A stretch of 64,000 bases of DNA from JAWPMT01 sp965229785 (GTDB lineage Bacteria > Bacteroidota > Bacteroidia > Cytophagales > Cyclobacteriaceae). A program made the position numbers and the translations under genes. The stretch spans positions 4,774,001-4,838,000 of the forward strand of contig CBDDJS010000001.1 in assembly GCA_965229785.1 (NCBI GenBank), given 5' to 3'. Positions 9,235-18,173 of this stretch are shown one piece after another. How positions within the stretch are numbered: position 1 is the first letter of the stretch; the number at the start of each line of letters is the position of its first letter. The notes beneath the pieces were generated by a model. The model did no database searches, had not been told where the DNA came from, and worked only from the letters and a program-made list of their open reading frames with translations.

Positions 9235-10602
9235 TTATTCAATCTTCCTGCCAGGAATTTCCTGACCACCTTGAAAGAGGGTTAAACTTTTGACCTCATC
9301 TTCTTCTATCAAAAACGAGATTTTGGCTTGCACCACAGTCAGGTAAAACAGCGTATCGCTTTCAGGAAACATCTCAAATCTATTTTGTCCCGTAGCCTGA
9401 CCGTATAGTTGTTTTCCTTCTTTTGTGATCGTAATCTTAAAGACAGGACTCAATTCGTATACACCAACATATCTCGAAAGGGTAGCCTCAGATAATTCTG
9501 TTGCATCCGACTTAAATTTCAATTGAGCTAGCTTCGATTCAGGATCGAGCAGCCGAAAACCGATATCATCGGAACCTTGTGATGAATTTGTGAGCACCAC
9601 CACTCCTTTTCCGGTCTCCTTCACAAATCCGGCAAATGTGCGGTAACCGCCTGTTCCTCCATTGTGCCAGATGACCTCTCCTTCCGATCCCTGCTTGATA
9701 TGCCATCCCATGCCAACGGAATTTTCACCGGCTTTATGGTGCCTTGGCTGATGTGAAAGCAACATCGCTTCCTTTAACGGTGTATCTTCATAACCCAAAT
9801 TGGCAGCGATGAACTTCGCCATGTCCTTGGTGGAGCTCCGGATGGCACCTGCCCCGGCAAGGGTCGGAATATCCCAATTCTCAACTACCTGTCCTCCGCT
9901 ATGTGGCAGGGCTAAATTTTCTTTCATGCGTTCGGTAAACACGATCCGAGTGTCAGCCATCCTCAGGGGTTCCGCTATGGTTTGTTGCATAAGGTCTTCA
10001 TAAGAAAGATCTTTGTTCTTCGCCAGGAGATGTCCCAACAGTCCTTGTGCCAAATTGGAATATTCATAGCCCGCTCCCACTTTACGAACTGGCTGATAAG
10101 AAGAAATGAATTCATACATCTGATCCACCGAATAGTCGGCATAGGGATTGAGCGGGTTGGCCGGTGTAAAATTACTCGGCATCCTGGGCAGACCTGAAGT
10201 ATGATCCGTGAGGTGACCGAGTGTGATCTCCTGTTCGCCTTTCACAGGTACATTGATGTCATCAGGAAGCAAATCATTAACCGGAGTTTCTACGGTCAGA
10301 TCACCATCCAGCGTTTGTTGGGCCAGCAGAATACCGGTAAACACTTTTGAGATCGAACCTATCTCATAAATAGTATTTTCATCTACAGGTAATCCATCGG
10401 ATGCCGTTTTGCCAAAGTTGAAAAAATAGGTGCCCGATGGGTCGATTAAGGCAACAGCTATACTAGGTGTGTAATCATTCGCCACACGTTTTTCGATGGC
10501 TTCAACCACCGTTGGAGGTAGCGTTTTGTTAATTTCAGTTGTTTGGCCTTGAACCTGAAAGACGATTAAGGCAATCACGAAAATGTTCAGGTAGCGTTTC
10601 AT
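9235..10602 (-). CDS. Secreted serine hydrolase, class C beta-lactamase fold
   Basis: 455 residues. Signal peptide (MKRYLNIFVIALIVFQVQGQ) then a penicillin-binding-protein/beta-lactamase-like domain. Catalytic signatures: S-x-x-K as SISK at 83-86, Y-x-N as YSN near 180 and a third box HNGG near 315. The last 90 residues form a small beta domain common in this family (VGVYELSP onward). Such proteins act as esterases, D-aminopeptidases or amide hydrolases; a beta-lactamase role cannot be read from sequence. The gene stands alone between the nrf operon and a divergent plus-strand pair. Substrate unknown. Confidence 0.88.
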   Translation of the reverse strand: MKRYLNIFVIALIVFQVQGQTTEINKTLPPTVVEAIEKRVANDYTPSIAVALIDPSGTYFFNFGKTASDGLPVDENTIYEIGSISKVFTGILLAQQTLDGDLTVETPVNDLLPDDINVPVKGEQEITLGHLTDHTSGLPRMPSNFTPANPLNPYADYSVDQMYEFISSYQPVRKVGAGYEYSNLAQGLLGHLLAKNKDLSYEDLMQQTIAEPLRMADTRIVFTERMKENLALPHSGGQVVENWDIPTLAGAGAIRSSTKDMAKFIAANLGYEDTPLKEAMLLSHQPRHHKAGENSVGMGWHIKQGSEGEVIWHNGGTGGYRTFAGFVKETGKGVVVLTNSSQGSDDIGFRLLDPESKLAQLKFKSDATELSEATLSRYVGVYELSPVFKITITKEGKQLYGQATGQNRFEMFPESDTLFYLTVVQAKISFLIEEDEVKSLTLFQGGQEIPGRKIE

Positions 10603-10754
10603 AGGGTATGCCCGGTTATAGAATGTAACCTAAGTTAGTGATTTTCCCGGGGACTTCTTTTCACGGTAAATACACCAAAAGGCTACCCACCCATTTATGA
10701 ATAATTCTAGCGCCATTCAAAAAAGATTTTCTCAGACTTCTTAAGACTAAAAAT

Positions 10755-10762
10755 TAGGTTTG
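10755..10762 (+). promoter_or_regulatory. Bacteroidota -7 element for the DUF4198-hupE pair
   Basis: TAGGTTTG matches the TAnnTTTG -7 consensus and lies 20 bp before the ATG at 10783. No TTG is found at the expected -33 position, so support is partial. Confidence 0.45.
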
Positions 10763-10782
10763 CGCTCAGATTTTTTGACCAG

Positions 10783-11763
10783 ATGAAACGAATTTTCTCC
10801 GGCTTTTTTTGGGCTTTGCTCCTTTGTAGTCACGACATGTACCTGAAGTTTGACCAGTACATGCTTGAGCCTGGCACTCAAGCGGTCATTCAACTGTTCA
10901 ACGGAACGTTTGATCGTAGTGACAATGTGATCACCCGCGATCGCATGCTTGATGTGAGTCTGGTAGGTAATGACCAACGAGTAGCAGTGGATACATCCTC
11001 CTGGTATGAAAAAGACAGTACTACTTATCTCAATATCCGCACCGGATCATCAGGCACATGGGTAGCGGGCGTTTCTACCAAATCACGGAGTTTTGGTCAG
11101 TCTGCAGAAGATTTTAATGATTACTTAAAGCATGATGGTGTTCTGGACATGCTGGATCTCCGCAAACAACAAGGTACGTTGCAGGACTCTGCAGTAGAGA
11201 AATATTCCAAACACGTGAAGACGATCTTCCAGGTAGGGAACAAACTCACCGATGATTACAAAACAGAATTGGGCTATCCAATCGAATTTATCTTAGAAGA
11301 AAACCCGTACGAATTACATCCTGGTCATGACCTGCCCGTCAAACTCCTCTATGAACAAAAGCCCCTTTCCTATCAGCTGGTATATGTGGGACACCAGCCC
11401 TCCTCAGGTGAACATACGCACGATGGTCATACCCATTCACACGATCATGAAACAGATCATCATCACGACGAAATGTTGCAGTTGAGGACAGACCATCGGG
11501 GTATGATTAGTGTCCCCATATCTGAAGAAGGCATTTGGTACTTGAGAACGATCCATCTGGTAGAAGTTGCAGAGGAAGGACTTACCCACGAATCGAACTG
11601 GGCAACGGTGACTTTTGCCATAGGAAGCGGTCATTCGCATGAACACTCGCATGCCCACGACGGGGAACACCACAGTCATGAAGAGGGCATCCCAGGCTAT
11701 CTGTACGGGTTGCTAAGCTTATTGGTGATTGTCGGCTTATACTTTTGGTACAACCGAAAATAA
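10783..11763 (+). CDS. DUF4198 domain protein with His-rich loops, candidate Ni/Co-binding partner of HupE
   Basis: 326 residues. A signal peptide (MKRIFSGFFWALLLCS) gives a mature start near HDMYLKFDQYMLEPGT, the usual opening of DUF4198 proteins, whose NikK/CbiK-type relatives bind nickel or cobalt, partly through an N-terminal His. Two His-rich stretches follow: residues about 210-232 (EHTHDGHTHSHDH and HHHDE) and about 286-304 (HSHEHSHAHDGEHHSHEE). A C-terminal helix (about 306-322) anchors the protein in the membrane. A HupE/UreJ permease gene follows after 7 bp. I infer that it captures divalent metal outside the cell membrane and hands it to the permease. No urease or hydrogenase genes are in the window. 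Confidence 0.82.
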   Translation: MKRIFSGFFWALLLCSHDMYLKFDQYMLEPGTQAVIQLFNGTFDRSDNVITRDRMLDVSLVGNDQRVAVDTSSWYEKDSTTYLNIRTGSSGTWVAGVSTKSRSFGQSAEDFNDYLKHDGVLDMLDLRKQQGTLQDSAVEKYSKHVKTIFQVGNKLTDDYKTELGYPIEFILEENPYELHPGHDLPVKLLYEQKPLSYQLVYVGHQPSSGEHTHDGHTHSHDHETDHHHDEMLQLRTDHRGMISVPISEEGIWYLRTIHLVEVAEEGLTHESNWATVTFAIGSGHSHEHSHAHDGEHHSHEEGIPGYLYGLLSLLVIVGLYFWYNRK

Positions 11764-11770
11764 TGAACGG

Positions 11771-12442
11771 ATGAAAGTGAGCCGCAAAAGCATCTTGTTC
11801 TTTCTTGTTGTCTTACCGCTGGTGAGCGTGGCTCATGACGTCTCAGGTGGTGATCGGGAGTTACTTCAAAATGGTGGTCTACTTGCTTACATCTGGGTGG
11901 GTGCCAAACACATGCTTACCGGCTATGATCATTTGCTTTTCCTGATTGGCGTCATCTTTCATCTGACGGATTTTCGCCATATCGTAAAGTTCATTACGGC
12001 TTTTACCATTGGGCATAGCATCACACTTATTTCAGCCACTTATCTGGGTATCGCTGTTAATGAGCACCTGATTGATGCGATTATCGGTTTGAGTGTGTTT
12101 TACAAGGGTTTTGAGAACCTGGGGTTGTTTCAAAAAGTTTTTAAAGCCGAACCACCACACCTCCTAAACATGGTCTTCCTATTTGGATTGATCCATGGGC
12201 TTGGATTGTCCGCACGCCTCCAGTCATTTGCCATGGCGCAAGAAGACATTTTGTTGAAGATCCTCAGCTTCAATCTTGGGGTCGAACTCGGTCAGGTTTT
12301 AGCACTGATCCCAATCGTGCTGATCATAAACGCCTGGCGAAGCAAAGAAAGCTTCAATCCTTTGTTCAAAGCCGTCAACACTTACCTTCTTCTTTCTGGC
12401 CTTGCACTGGCCTCTTATCAGATCTGGCTGTGGTTGGGTTAA
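11771..12442 (+). CDS. HupE/UreJ family permease
   Basis: 223 residues from ATG at 11771; a longer frame opens at 11729 but would overlap the previous gene, and the ATG gives a proper signal sequence (MKVSRKSILFFLVV). The mature start contains AHDVSGG. About six helices follow with the conserved family residues: GYDHLLFLIGVIFHL, FTIGHSITL and FGLIHGLGLSARL. The His and Asp in these helices fit the metal path known for HupE/UreJ nickel or cobalt transporters. It probably forms one transcription unit with the His-rich DUF4198 gene 7 bp upstream. Metal identity is inferred. Confidence 0.87.
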   Translation: MKVSRKSILFFLVVLPLVSVAHDVSGGDRELLQNGGLLAYIWVGAKHMLTGYDHLLFLIGVIFHLTDFRHIVKFITAFTIGHSITLISATYLGIAVNEHLIDAIIGLSVFYKGFENLGLFQKVFKAEPPHLLNMVFLFGLIHGLGLSARLQSFAMAQEDILLKILSFNLGVELGQVLALIPIVLIINAWRSKESFNPLFKAVNTYLLLSGLALASYQIWLWLG

Positions 12443-12580
12443 TAACCCCTTAACAACCTCTAAGACAAAGGTTAGAAAAACGGCGATTCAACCCATACCA
12501 GGTTTACGCTTTTCAAAATCGCAGGATTCAGTTAAATGTGGAAGGCAAAATTACACTCCTCTCTTTGGGTGTGTGTAAAT

Positions 12581-13699
12581 CTAAAACTTGATATCTATGT
12601 CGAAACGGATTCTTTGCCCGTTTTCGGTCAATGTGTCGAAAGGCACCAGTTGTCGAACGAGGTAGTATTTTGATTTCAATGTGATTCTGTCCTCGATGTT
12701 TGTACCCAGTGTTAATTCAATCCCTTTGAAGTTCGTCAGCCTCCCATCCGGAGAATCATAAGCGGAATAATCCCAGCGAGCCCAGTCATTTTGTGCCATG
12801 AAATCCAACGCTGCATAACGTTGCAAATAGGCGTAGGTAAATTGAAGTAGCCAATCTCCTTTTGATGACAATTGACCATAACTCAAACTCATGGTAAGTC
12901 CCCTATTTTGGTTTCGCAGGTTTTGTGGAATGGAGTCATTGGTCTCATAGTCTTCAAGGTTGTAATACCCATCCATGGCGAGTTTGATCAGGGGCTCGCG
13001 AACCAATTTTATATATCCTCCTACGCTTAAAATTGAGTAATCAAGAAAGAAGGTTTCTGCTCCGTCGGGGATGTTCTGGATGTTTCGCATGAGATATAAG
13101 CTGGGCCAGAAGGCGACCCTGTCCCTGAAGTATTGCGTAACAATCTGAAAACCTTGCAGATAGCTGTCATTTCTGAAGGCACCTCCACGAGCATTCAGAA
13201 TAAAGTGTCCGGCATTAAACCGGATTTGATCGAGCCAGTTTGCTGCAGGGTTGATGGTTTTATTGATATGTATTCCTTCCGGAAAGACATTGTCACTCCA
13301 AAAGAGTTCATTCTGCTTTTTAAACGGAAAAGTGTTTTTACCCAGCCAAATATTAAAGCGCTTTAGCTCTGTTTCGAAGTAAGCCTTTTCCAGAGCAATA
13401 GGCAACGTACCAAACTCTTTGAAACTATCTCCCAGTGTAAGCTGAGGGTCTTGCTGTTTTCTAGGGTCTCCGGTTCTTAGCCTTAACCCAACGGAAGTGC
13501 GAGGGTTGTGCTGGTATACTAATCCGATCCGGCCTCTGTACCGCAATCTCGATCTGTCTTCCCTGAAAGTTCCATCGGATTTACGGGAATTCCAGTCCTG
13601 TTCGGCCCGGAACCTGAAATCTCCACTGACTTGGAATTTTGATGGAATGGAATCAGATTGAGCAGTCAATACAATTGGTGCAATCAAGAGCCAGGCCAA
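12581..13699 (-). CDS. Porin-like outer-membrane beta-barrel protein, start uncertain
   Basis: At least 372 residues. Repeated amphipathic strands (FRFRAEQDWNSR, RLRYRGRIGLVY, VGLRLRTGDPRK) and a C-terminal RIRFDIDIKF suggest a beta-barrel porin of the putative-porin group. The only in-frame canonical start is TTG at 13699, giving MAWLLIAPIVLTAQ, a signal core without the usual basic residues. The frame stays open upstream through residues like NTQLIPYYL without ATG or GTG, so translation may begin at a rare codon, or the start has been disturbed. It is divergent from the decarboxylase gene, with a 16-bp palindrome between them. Function beyond porin-like is unknown. Confidence 0.7.
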   Translation of the reverse strand: MAWLLIAPIVLTAQSDSIPSKFQVSGDFRFRAEQDWNSRKSDGTFREDRSRLRYRGRIGLVYQHNPRTSVGLRLRTGDPRKQQDPQLTLGDSFKEFGTLPIALEKAYFETELKRFNIWLGKNTFPFKKQNELFWSDNVFPEGIHINKTINPAANWLDQIRFNAGHFILNARGGAFRNDSYLQGFQIVTQYFRDRVAFWPSLYLMRNIQNIPDGAETFFLDYSILSVGGYIKLVREPLIKLAMDGYYNLEDYETNDSIPQNLRNQNRGLTMSLSYGQLSSKGDWLLQFTYAYLQRYAALDFMAQNDWARWDYSAYDSPDGRLTNFKGIELTLGTNIEDRITLKSKYYLVRQLVPFDTLTENGQRIRFDIDIKF

Positions 13700-13860
13700 C
13701 AGGTAATATGGAATTAATTGTGTGTTCGTGATTTCAGCTCTTTTGTGCCGAAAATAAAAACTTTGCCCTGAGCTGCTTCAATAAGTGGGCATGATATAAA
13801 TCAGGTTGTGGTCAGGCACAAACGACCTGGCCTCCGAACTTGTCAAGGGATAAAGGAACC

Positions 13861-13876
13861 TACTGCAATTGCAGTA
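13861..13876. promoter_or_regulatory. Perfect 16-bp palindrome, candidate operator
   Basis: TACTGCAATTGCAGTA is identical to its reverse complement over all 16 bases. It lies between the divergent porin-like gene and the decarboxylase-like gene, 85 bp before the latter's ATG. The position suits a dimeric repressor or activator controlling one or both genes. A TAGGTTTA sequence at about 13925-13932, close to the -7 consensus, lies downstream of it. The regulator is unknown. Confidence 0.5.
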
Positions 13877-13960
13877 TCGGTAAAATTCGACCAAAGTGGG
13901 TACTGCCCAAAATGACCAGCGTCATAGGTTTACACCCAATAATTAAAACCACATAGTTCC

Positions 13961-15289
13961 ATGTCACACACATCCACAAAAACCATGACTATTTCAGCTG
14001 AAGGCCTTTATCCGGTAGTTCAAAAACTCAAAGATTTACTGGATCACGAGGAAGCCATGAAAACTGATCTTTTGAGGTCACTCAAGGCAGCCGTACTAAA
14101 GGCTAAAATGCAGTTGAATCCCGAGTTATTTAAGGCCATCAATGCAGAATTCAATGGTCACGGATGGCCGACTACCATCGATGATTATTATGTCTATCTG
14201 AATCTTTATGTGAGACTGATCCCTAACGAAGAAAGAAATCCTGACTATCCTGGAGGTTGGACAAGTGACGGCACTAAAAACGGTTACAATCAAAAAGTAT
14301 ATGACCTGTTGTGTCAATTCTACTGGTTGGTTGACCAGCCTCATGAGGGAAAAACGATGCAGAGTTATTCGAAATTTTCAGACTGGCTAGTTGAATTTGC
14401 ACAAGCCTGGGGCGAGTTTTTGGATACCGAAGAATCCCTTACCCCTGAAACACTGGCATCTTTCGCGAACGATAGCGTCATAATAGATGGTAAGAAAGAA
14501 TCGGTATATAACTTCCCCTTGTACCAGGACAATGCCGATACCTGGACCACCTTCAACCAATTCTTCTATCGGGAATTTAATCAGGCTGCTCCAGGCACAG
14601 GAATTACACCTGTACGACCTATAGCAGAGCCCAACAACAATCAAACCATCACATCTCCGGCAGATTGTACCTTCAAGATGAATTATCACATTGATGAAGC
14701 TGGAAATGTTTTGGACCTTGAGGGTAACCCTGCAAATGTCATGCTGAAAAATACGCACAGTATCGGGACTATCGACGAGCTGCTTGACGGCAGCGAATTC
14801 GCCAGTGAATTTTACGGAGGCACATTTATCCACTATTTCCTAAATCCTTTCGATTATCACCGATTCCACACACCTGTGTTTGGAGAAGTTAAAGATTTCC
14901 GGGCCATTCAGGGTAAGGTATTCCTGAACGTAGACTTGTCAAAAGAGGGTCAATTTGATGCACCTGATGGCGCCGGAAATGGCTATGAATTCAATCAGGC
15001 CAGAGGTCTTATCCTCCTGGATGCCCCCAATTTGGGAAAAGTAGCGGTACTGCCGATTGGTATGGCTCAGGTTTCCGGGGTAGACATGTACACCGATCGA
15101 ATCAAACCCGGTGATCTGGTAGTAAAGGGTCAGGAGTTTGGAAAATTCAAATTCGGCGGATCGGATATCATCGTCTTGCTTCCCAAAGCACCTGATCTCT
15201 ATCTGTATAAAAAAGATCCCGGTCACAATCCTATTCACTTCCAATATGGCCAAACCATCGCCTACTGGAACGAAGCGAATGAGCAATAG
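13961..15289 (+). CDS. Phosphatidylserine decarboxylase-like protein with PSDC domain
   Basis: 442 residues, soluble. The N-terminal half (about 40-190, FNGHGWPTTIDDYYVYLN onward) matches the phosphatidylserine-decarboxylase-associated (PSDC) domain. The C-terminal half holds the decarboxylase core: YFLNPFDYHRFHTPVFG carries the Asp/His pair needed for self-cleavage, and KFGGSDIIVLLP near residues 397-408 is the cleavage motif, with Ser401 as the predicted pyruvoyl precursor. Classical bacterial Psd proteins are shorter and lack PSDC; this longer form is known in fungi and some bacteria, where the substrate is often not established and may be an amino acid or a specialised compound. No phosphatidylserine synthase gene is nearby. 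A terminator follows. Confidence 0.87.
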   Translation: MSHTSTKTMTISAEGLYPVVQKLKDLLDHEEAMKTDLLRSLKAAVLKAKMQLNPELFKAINAEFNGHGWPTTIDDYYVYLNLYVRLIPNEERNPDYPGGWTSDGTKNGYNQKVYDLLCQFYWLVDQPHEGKTMQSYSKFSDWLVEFAQAWGEFLDTEESLTPETLASFANDSVIIDGKKESVYNFPLYQDNADTWTTFNQFFYREFNQAAPGTGITPVRPIAEPNNNQTITSPADCTFKMNYHIDEAGNVLDLEGNPANVMLKNTHSIGTIDELLDGSEFASEFYGGTFIHYFLNPFDYHRFHTPVFGEVKDFRAIQGKVFLNVDLSKEGQFDAPDGAGNGYEFNQARGLILLDAPNLGKVAVLPIGMAQVSGVDMYTDRIKPGDLVVKGQEFGKFKFGGSDIIVLLPKAPDLYLYKKDPGHNPIHFQYGQTIAYWNEANEQ

Positions 15290-15299
15290 ATAACTAAAT

Positions 15300-15335
15300 C
15301 AAGGTGGGTTATTACTAATCTGCCTTGGTTTTTTT
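15300..15335 (+). terminator. Rho-independent terminator of the decarboxylase gene
   Basis: CAAGGTGGG pairs with the CTGCCTTG region (two or three wobble pairs) across a ten-base loop, followed by seven T. It lies 11 bp after the stop codon. Confidence 0.7.
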
Positions 15336-15448
15336 ACCCTACACCATCAATCCGGAACCTTCAAAAGAATTTCCCAATTCAGCTAAAGATTGAAACCTTT
15401 TCCTCCAATATGTATGCATCTATCGAACTCCTATTGGAAAGCGTCTTC

Positions 15449-15481
15449 ACAAAAAGAGGGCGCCCTTTTGAGCTCCCTCTT
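15449..15481 (-). terminator. Rho-independent terminator of the 442-residue protein gene
   Basis: On the minus strand AAGAGGG (15475-15481) pairs with CCCTCTT (15454-15460) across 14 bases and runs into a T tract. It lies just beyond the stop of the minus-strand gene at 15511. Confidence 0.6.
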
Positions 15482-15510
15482 CCAAAACTGTGTCAACTCA
15501 TTGTAGATGG

Positions 15511-16839
15511 CTACGATGATTCGGCAAAAGACTGTTTATGAATGGTGTCTTTCGCTACTGGTACAAAGCCATTATCCTCCAACAAAAACCGAGCACCTGT
15601 CATGGGTGTATTTAACGCTACGTAGTAAGTGAAATCATTCCAACGCACCCACTGAGAAGGTGGCGTCCCTTCTGAACTACCGTCACTCCCGAAACTACCC
15701 CCATTTGAGGACTGGGTGATCGTATCGGTCAGGATCTTACCATTTGCATCGATTTCCCCATGCTTAACGATGAGGTAAACACCACTGTGGTTGTAGGTGG
15801 CGCTGGTTTGACCAAAGGTTGTACTTTTAGAATAAGATACTCCTCTCCCAAAACCCATGTTCAAAACCACATGGTTCTCGGGAAGGCTGATTTCTGTCGT
15901 ATCCAGGTAACCCAGGTGATAGTTTGTATGACTTCCCACGACGGAGGGGTCTTCCTCTACGTTCCAGTTATCGTTGGTGGTACCCATTTGATATACCTGG
16001 TCCTTACTTTCACTGGTGATGTAGCCTGTCTCATCACACTTGCCTATATCCAGGAAAAGCAGGAGTTTGCCATCGCCATCAGTTCTAATACGGAATCCAG
16101 TAACCAGATAGCCTTCCGGCACAGCGTCTTCATTGATCCCGAATCGTAACTGACGACCACTTCTGGTTTCGACATGACCGCCATGCCTTCCGGCCCAGGA
16201 ATCAGAATCCGGCAGGGAATCGACTTTTCCCTGAATCTTTTCCGCCTGCAAGGTGATATTGGCTTGCAAGTCCGCTGCCCATGACCCCATACTATCAGTC
16301 ATGGACAACAAAGTAAGCCCCTGAAGTTGTGTATAAATTACTTGCTGCGTAAAGAAAAGATAGAGGTACTCAATATTGGATTTAGTGATTCGAGCCTCCA
16401 GAACAATCTCATTGTAAAACAAATCGATCCAGGAGTTGTGATTGGTGGTCAACTCTCCCATCACGCCCTGATGAATAGCGGTGAGCATATGGCCAATCGA
16501 ATCCTGATAATTATCCGGGGTAAGGCTGGCAATGAATTGTTCCAGTTGATCCTTCTCTCCTTGAGTCCACGAAGAATAATCACCTTTTGCGGTCAGGTAT
16601 TTGGTAACGATAGGCTCAGCGTAGGTAGTCCCAATGGTATTTGGGGCATTACTCATGGCTTCGATAAGGGATTGCAGATCGGCTTTGGCGCTGATTGTTG
16701 CCAAAGCACTGCTGATGGCATCCAGTTTCGTTTGAATGGCCTTTAAATCGCTCAGTACATCTGAACGGAAACTTGCGGTTTCGATGGAGCTATTGATCGA
16801 ATTAATGATATTAAATGCTCCGGTTAAGTAAGCGAACAT
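15511..16839 (-). CDS. Unknown 442-residue protein, helical N-terminal half and beta-rich C-terminal half
   Basis: Not recognised. There is no signal peptide or clear membrane anchor. Residues 10-60 form a probable coiled coil (SDLKAIQTKLDAISSALATI). Residues 100-230 look all-helical, with one amphipathic to hydrophobic helix pair around LYLFFTQQVIYTQLQGLTLL. From about 240 the sequence becomes beta-rich with Gly/Asp turns (GYLVTGFRIRTDGDGKLLLF). A helical bundle with a hydrophobic hairpin followed by a beta domain resembles alpha-pore-forming or delta-endotoxin-like proteins, but no diagnostic motif is seen and this is only a structural guess. It stands alone with its own terminator, convergent with the PSDC decarboxylase gene. 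Confidence 0.75.
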   Translation of the reverse strand: MFAYLTGAFNIINSINSSIETASFRSDVLSDLKAIQTKLDAISSALATISAKADLQSLIEAMSNAPNTIGTTYAEPIVTKYLTAKGDYSSWTQGEKDQLEQFIASLTPDNYQDSIGHMLTAIHQGVMGELTTNHNSWIDLFYNEIVLEARITKSNIEYLYLFFTQQVIYTQLQGLTLLSMTDSMGSWAADLQANITLQAEKIQGKVDSLPDSDSWAGRHGGHVETRSGRQLRFGINEDAVPEGYLVTGFRIRTDGDGKLLLFLDIGKCDETGYITSESKDQVYQMGTTNDNWNVEEDPSVVGSHTNYHLGYLDTTEISLPENHVVLNMGFGRGVSYSKSTTFGQTSATYNHSGVYLIVKHGEIDANGKILTDTITQSSNGGSFGSDGSSEGTPPSQWVRWNDFTYYVALNTPMTGARFLLEDNGFVPVAKDTIHKQSFAESS

Positions 16840-17050
16840 AAATAATTGGTTGTATGTAAAAAAATCCGTAATACGGGTCTATGCGCTATGAAAGTTAGGC
16901 AACTCCATTCAAAAAGCTACCTGAGTGTCATAATTTTATTATCATAACGGAATGCGTAAGCTCTCAAGCTATATGGGTGCCGCGTTTTAAGTATCAGATT
17001 TGTCCCTTCGCGTCCATGACTACATGGCCTTGACAATTGCAAAAAGGAGA

Positions 17051-18037
17051 CTACAGGGATTTTGAAAAATGGGTATTGTACTTATTTCGATAATCGACAG
17101 GGGAAATACCAGTGTATTTTTTGAAGACCGATCTGAAAGCTTTGTTATCCGAATAGCCTACTTCTACCATGGCTTCAGTAATGTTTTTATCGGTGCGTTC
17201 CAACAGTTTTTTGGCAGCTTCCACCCGGACCCGTTGTAGATACTGAAAAGGCGTATTTTGCGTAGCTTTTTTAAATCTCCTGATAAGATTCCTCCTGCTT
17301 AAGGCTGCCTGATCGGAAAGTTCTTCCAACGTTATGTTATCTCCAAAGTGATTTTCAATGAAGGACTGCACATTACGAATGGATACATCACTATGTGTCT
17401 TTTGAGATTCGAAGATGACGAATTCCGATTGGCTGTAGCGGTCAATGTCTATTTCAAAAAGTTTGGCGTTCATAATGGCCATGTCGCGACCATTGTACTT
17501 TTCGATCAGATAAATTAACAAATTCAGGAACGAGTAAGCACCCCCACTGGTATATGTTCCATCCTCATCCGTGATGATTTTATCCTGCTGTAGCAGCACC
17601 TTTGGGAACATTTCCCGAAACTGGTCAATCCCGATCCAGTGCGTTGTGGCTCGTCTGTCATCAAGTATACCCGTGGCCGCTAACAAAAAGGCACCCATAC
17701 ACAGACTGGCTACTTCGGCTCCTTCTCTGAATCTGGCATTGATCCAGGGAATGAAAGCACTGTTTTTTGTCAGAGAATCGACCATGTCGCCAGTGATCGT
17801 TGTGACTACTATCAGATCTGTTTTTTCTACCTGATCGATGGTCACATGTGGTTGGATAGAAAAGATACCCTCATACAATGAAGTAGTCTTACTGAGCCCA
17901 ACCAACTGAATATCGTAATAGGGTGGTGCCCCTTTTTGAGCAAGGAAATTATTGACCTGTCCAAAGAGTTTGAAGGCACCAACCACGCTACTTAGCACAA
18001 CCGGACCTTCTGGCACCAAAACAGATACGTGTTTCAT
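17051..18037 (-). CDS. GlxA family AraC-type transcriptional regulator (DJ-1/PfpI plus HTH)
   Basis: 328 residues from ATG at 18037. Residues 1-190 form a DJ-1/PfpI-like amidotransferase fold with the nucleophile-elbow sequence VASLCMGAFLLAATG. Residues about 225-320 are an AraC-type double helix-turn-helix (ITLEELSDQAALSRRNLIRRF, then AMVEVGYSDNKAFRSVFKKYTGISPVDYR). Such regulators sense a small ligand with the N-terminal domain. A TTG at 18061 would extend the protein by eight residues, but it lies inside the promoter -7 element, which rules it out. The start is divergent from the DUF1761 gene, a possible target. Confidence 0.92.
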   Translation of the reverse strand: MKHVSVLVPEGPVVLSSVVGAFKLFGQVNNFLAQKGAPPYYDIQLVGLSKTTSLYEGIFSIQPHVTIDQVEKTDLIVVTTITGDMVDSLTKNSAFIPWINARFREGAEVASLCMGAFLLAATGILDDRRATTHWIGIDQFREMFPKVLLQQDKIITDEDGTYTSGGAYSFLNLLIYLIEKYNGRDMAIMNAKLFEIDIDRYSQSEFVIFESQKTHSDVSIRNVQSFIENHFGDNITLEELSDQAALSRRNLIRRFKKATQNTPFQYLQRVRVEAAKKLLERTDKNITEAMVEVGYSDNKAFRSVFKKYTGISPVDYRNKYNTHFSKSL

Positions 18038-18058
18038 TTTTATCAGGGGTATTTCCTT

Positions 18059-18089
18059 CAAAAATATTAAGCTGGCTGGTCACTATCAA
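18059..18089 (-). promoter_or_regulatory. Bacteroidota promoter of the GlxA-like regulator
   Basis: On the minus strand TTG (18087-18089) is followed after 20 bp by TATTTTTG (18059-18066), an exact match to TTG-N19-21-TAnnTTTG. It lies 21 bp before the ATG at 18037 and decides the start of that gene. Confidence 0.75.
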
Positions 18090-18137
18090 CCCCTCAGTAT
18101 GTCGCTAATGACCATCTCATGGCAATATCTCCCCTCT

Positions 18138-18145
18138 TAGCTTTG
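18138..18145 (+). promoter_or_regulatory. Bacteroidota -7 element for the DUF1761 gene
   Basis: TAGCTTTG matches TAnnTTTG and lies 28 bp before the ATG at 18174. No good -33 TTG is seen upstream. Confidence 0.45.
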
Positions 18146-18173
18146 TTAATGAAAACTTTAACCTATTCAGATT

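Noticed and set aside
9235..10602. Beta-lactamase resistance gene
   Set aside because: The SxxK and YxN boxes are shared by many esterases and peptidases; nothing points to beta-lactam hydrolysis.
14387..14833. Minus-strand frame of 148 residues inside the decarboxylase gene
   Set aside because: It is antisense to a conserved coding region and shows no domain or plausible start context.
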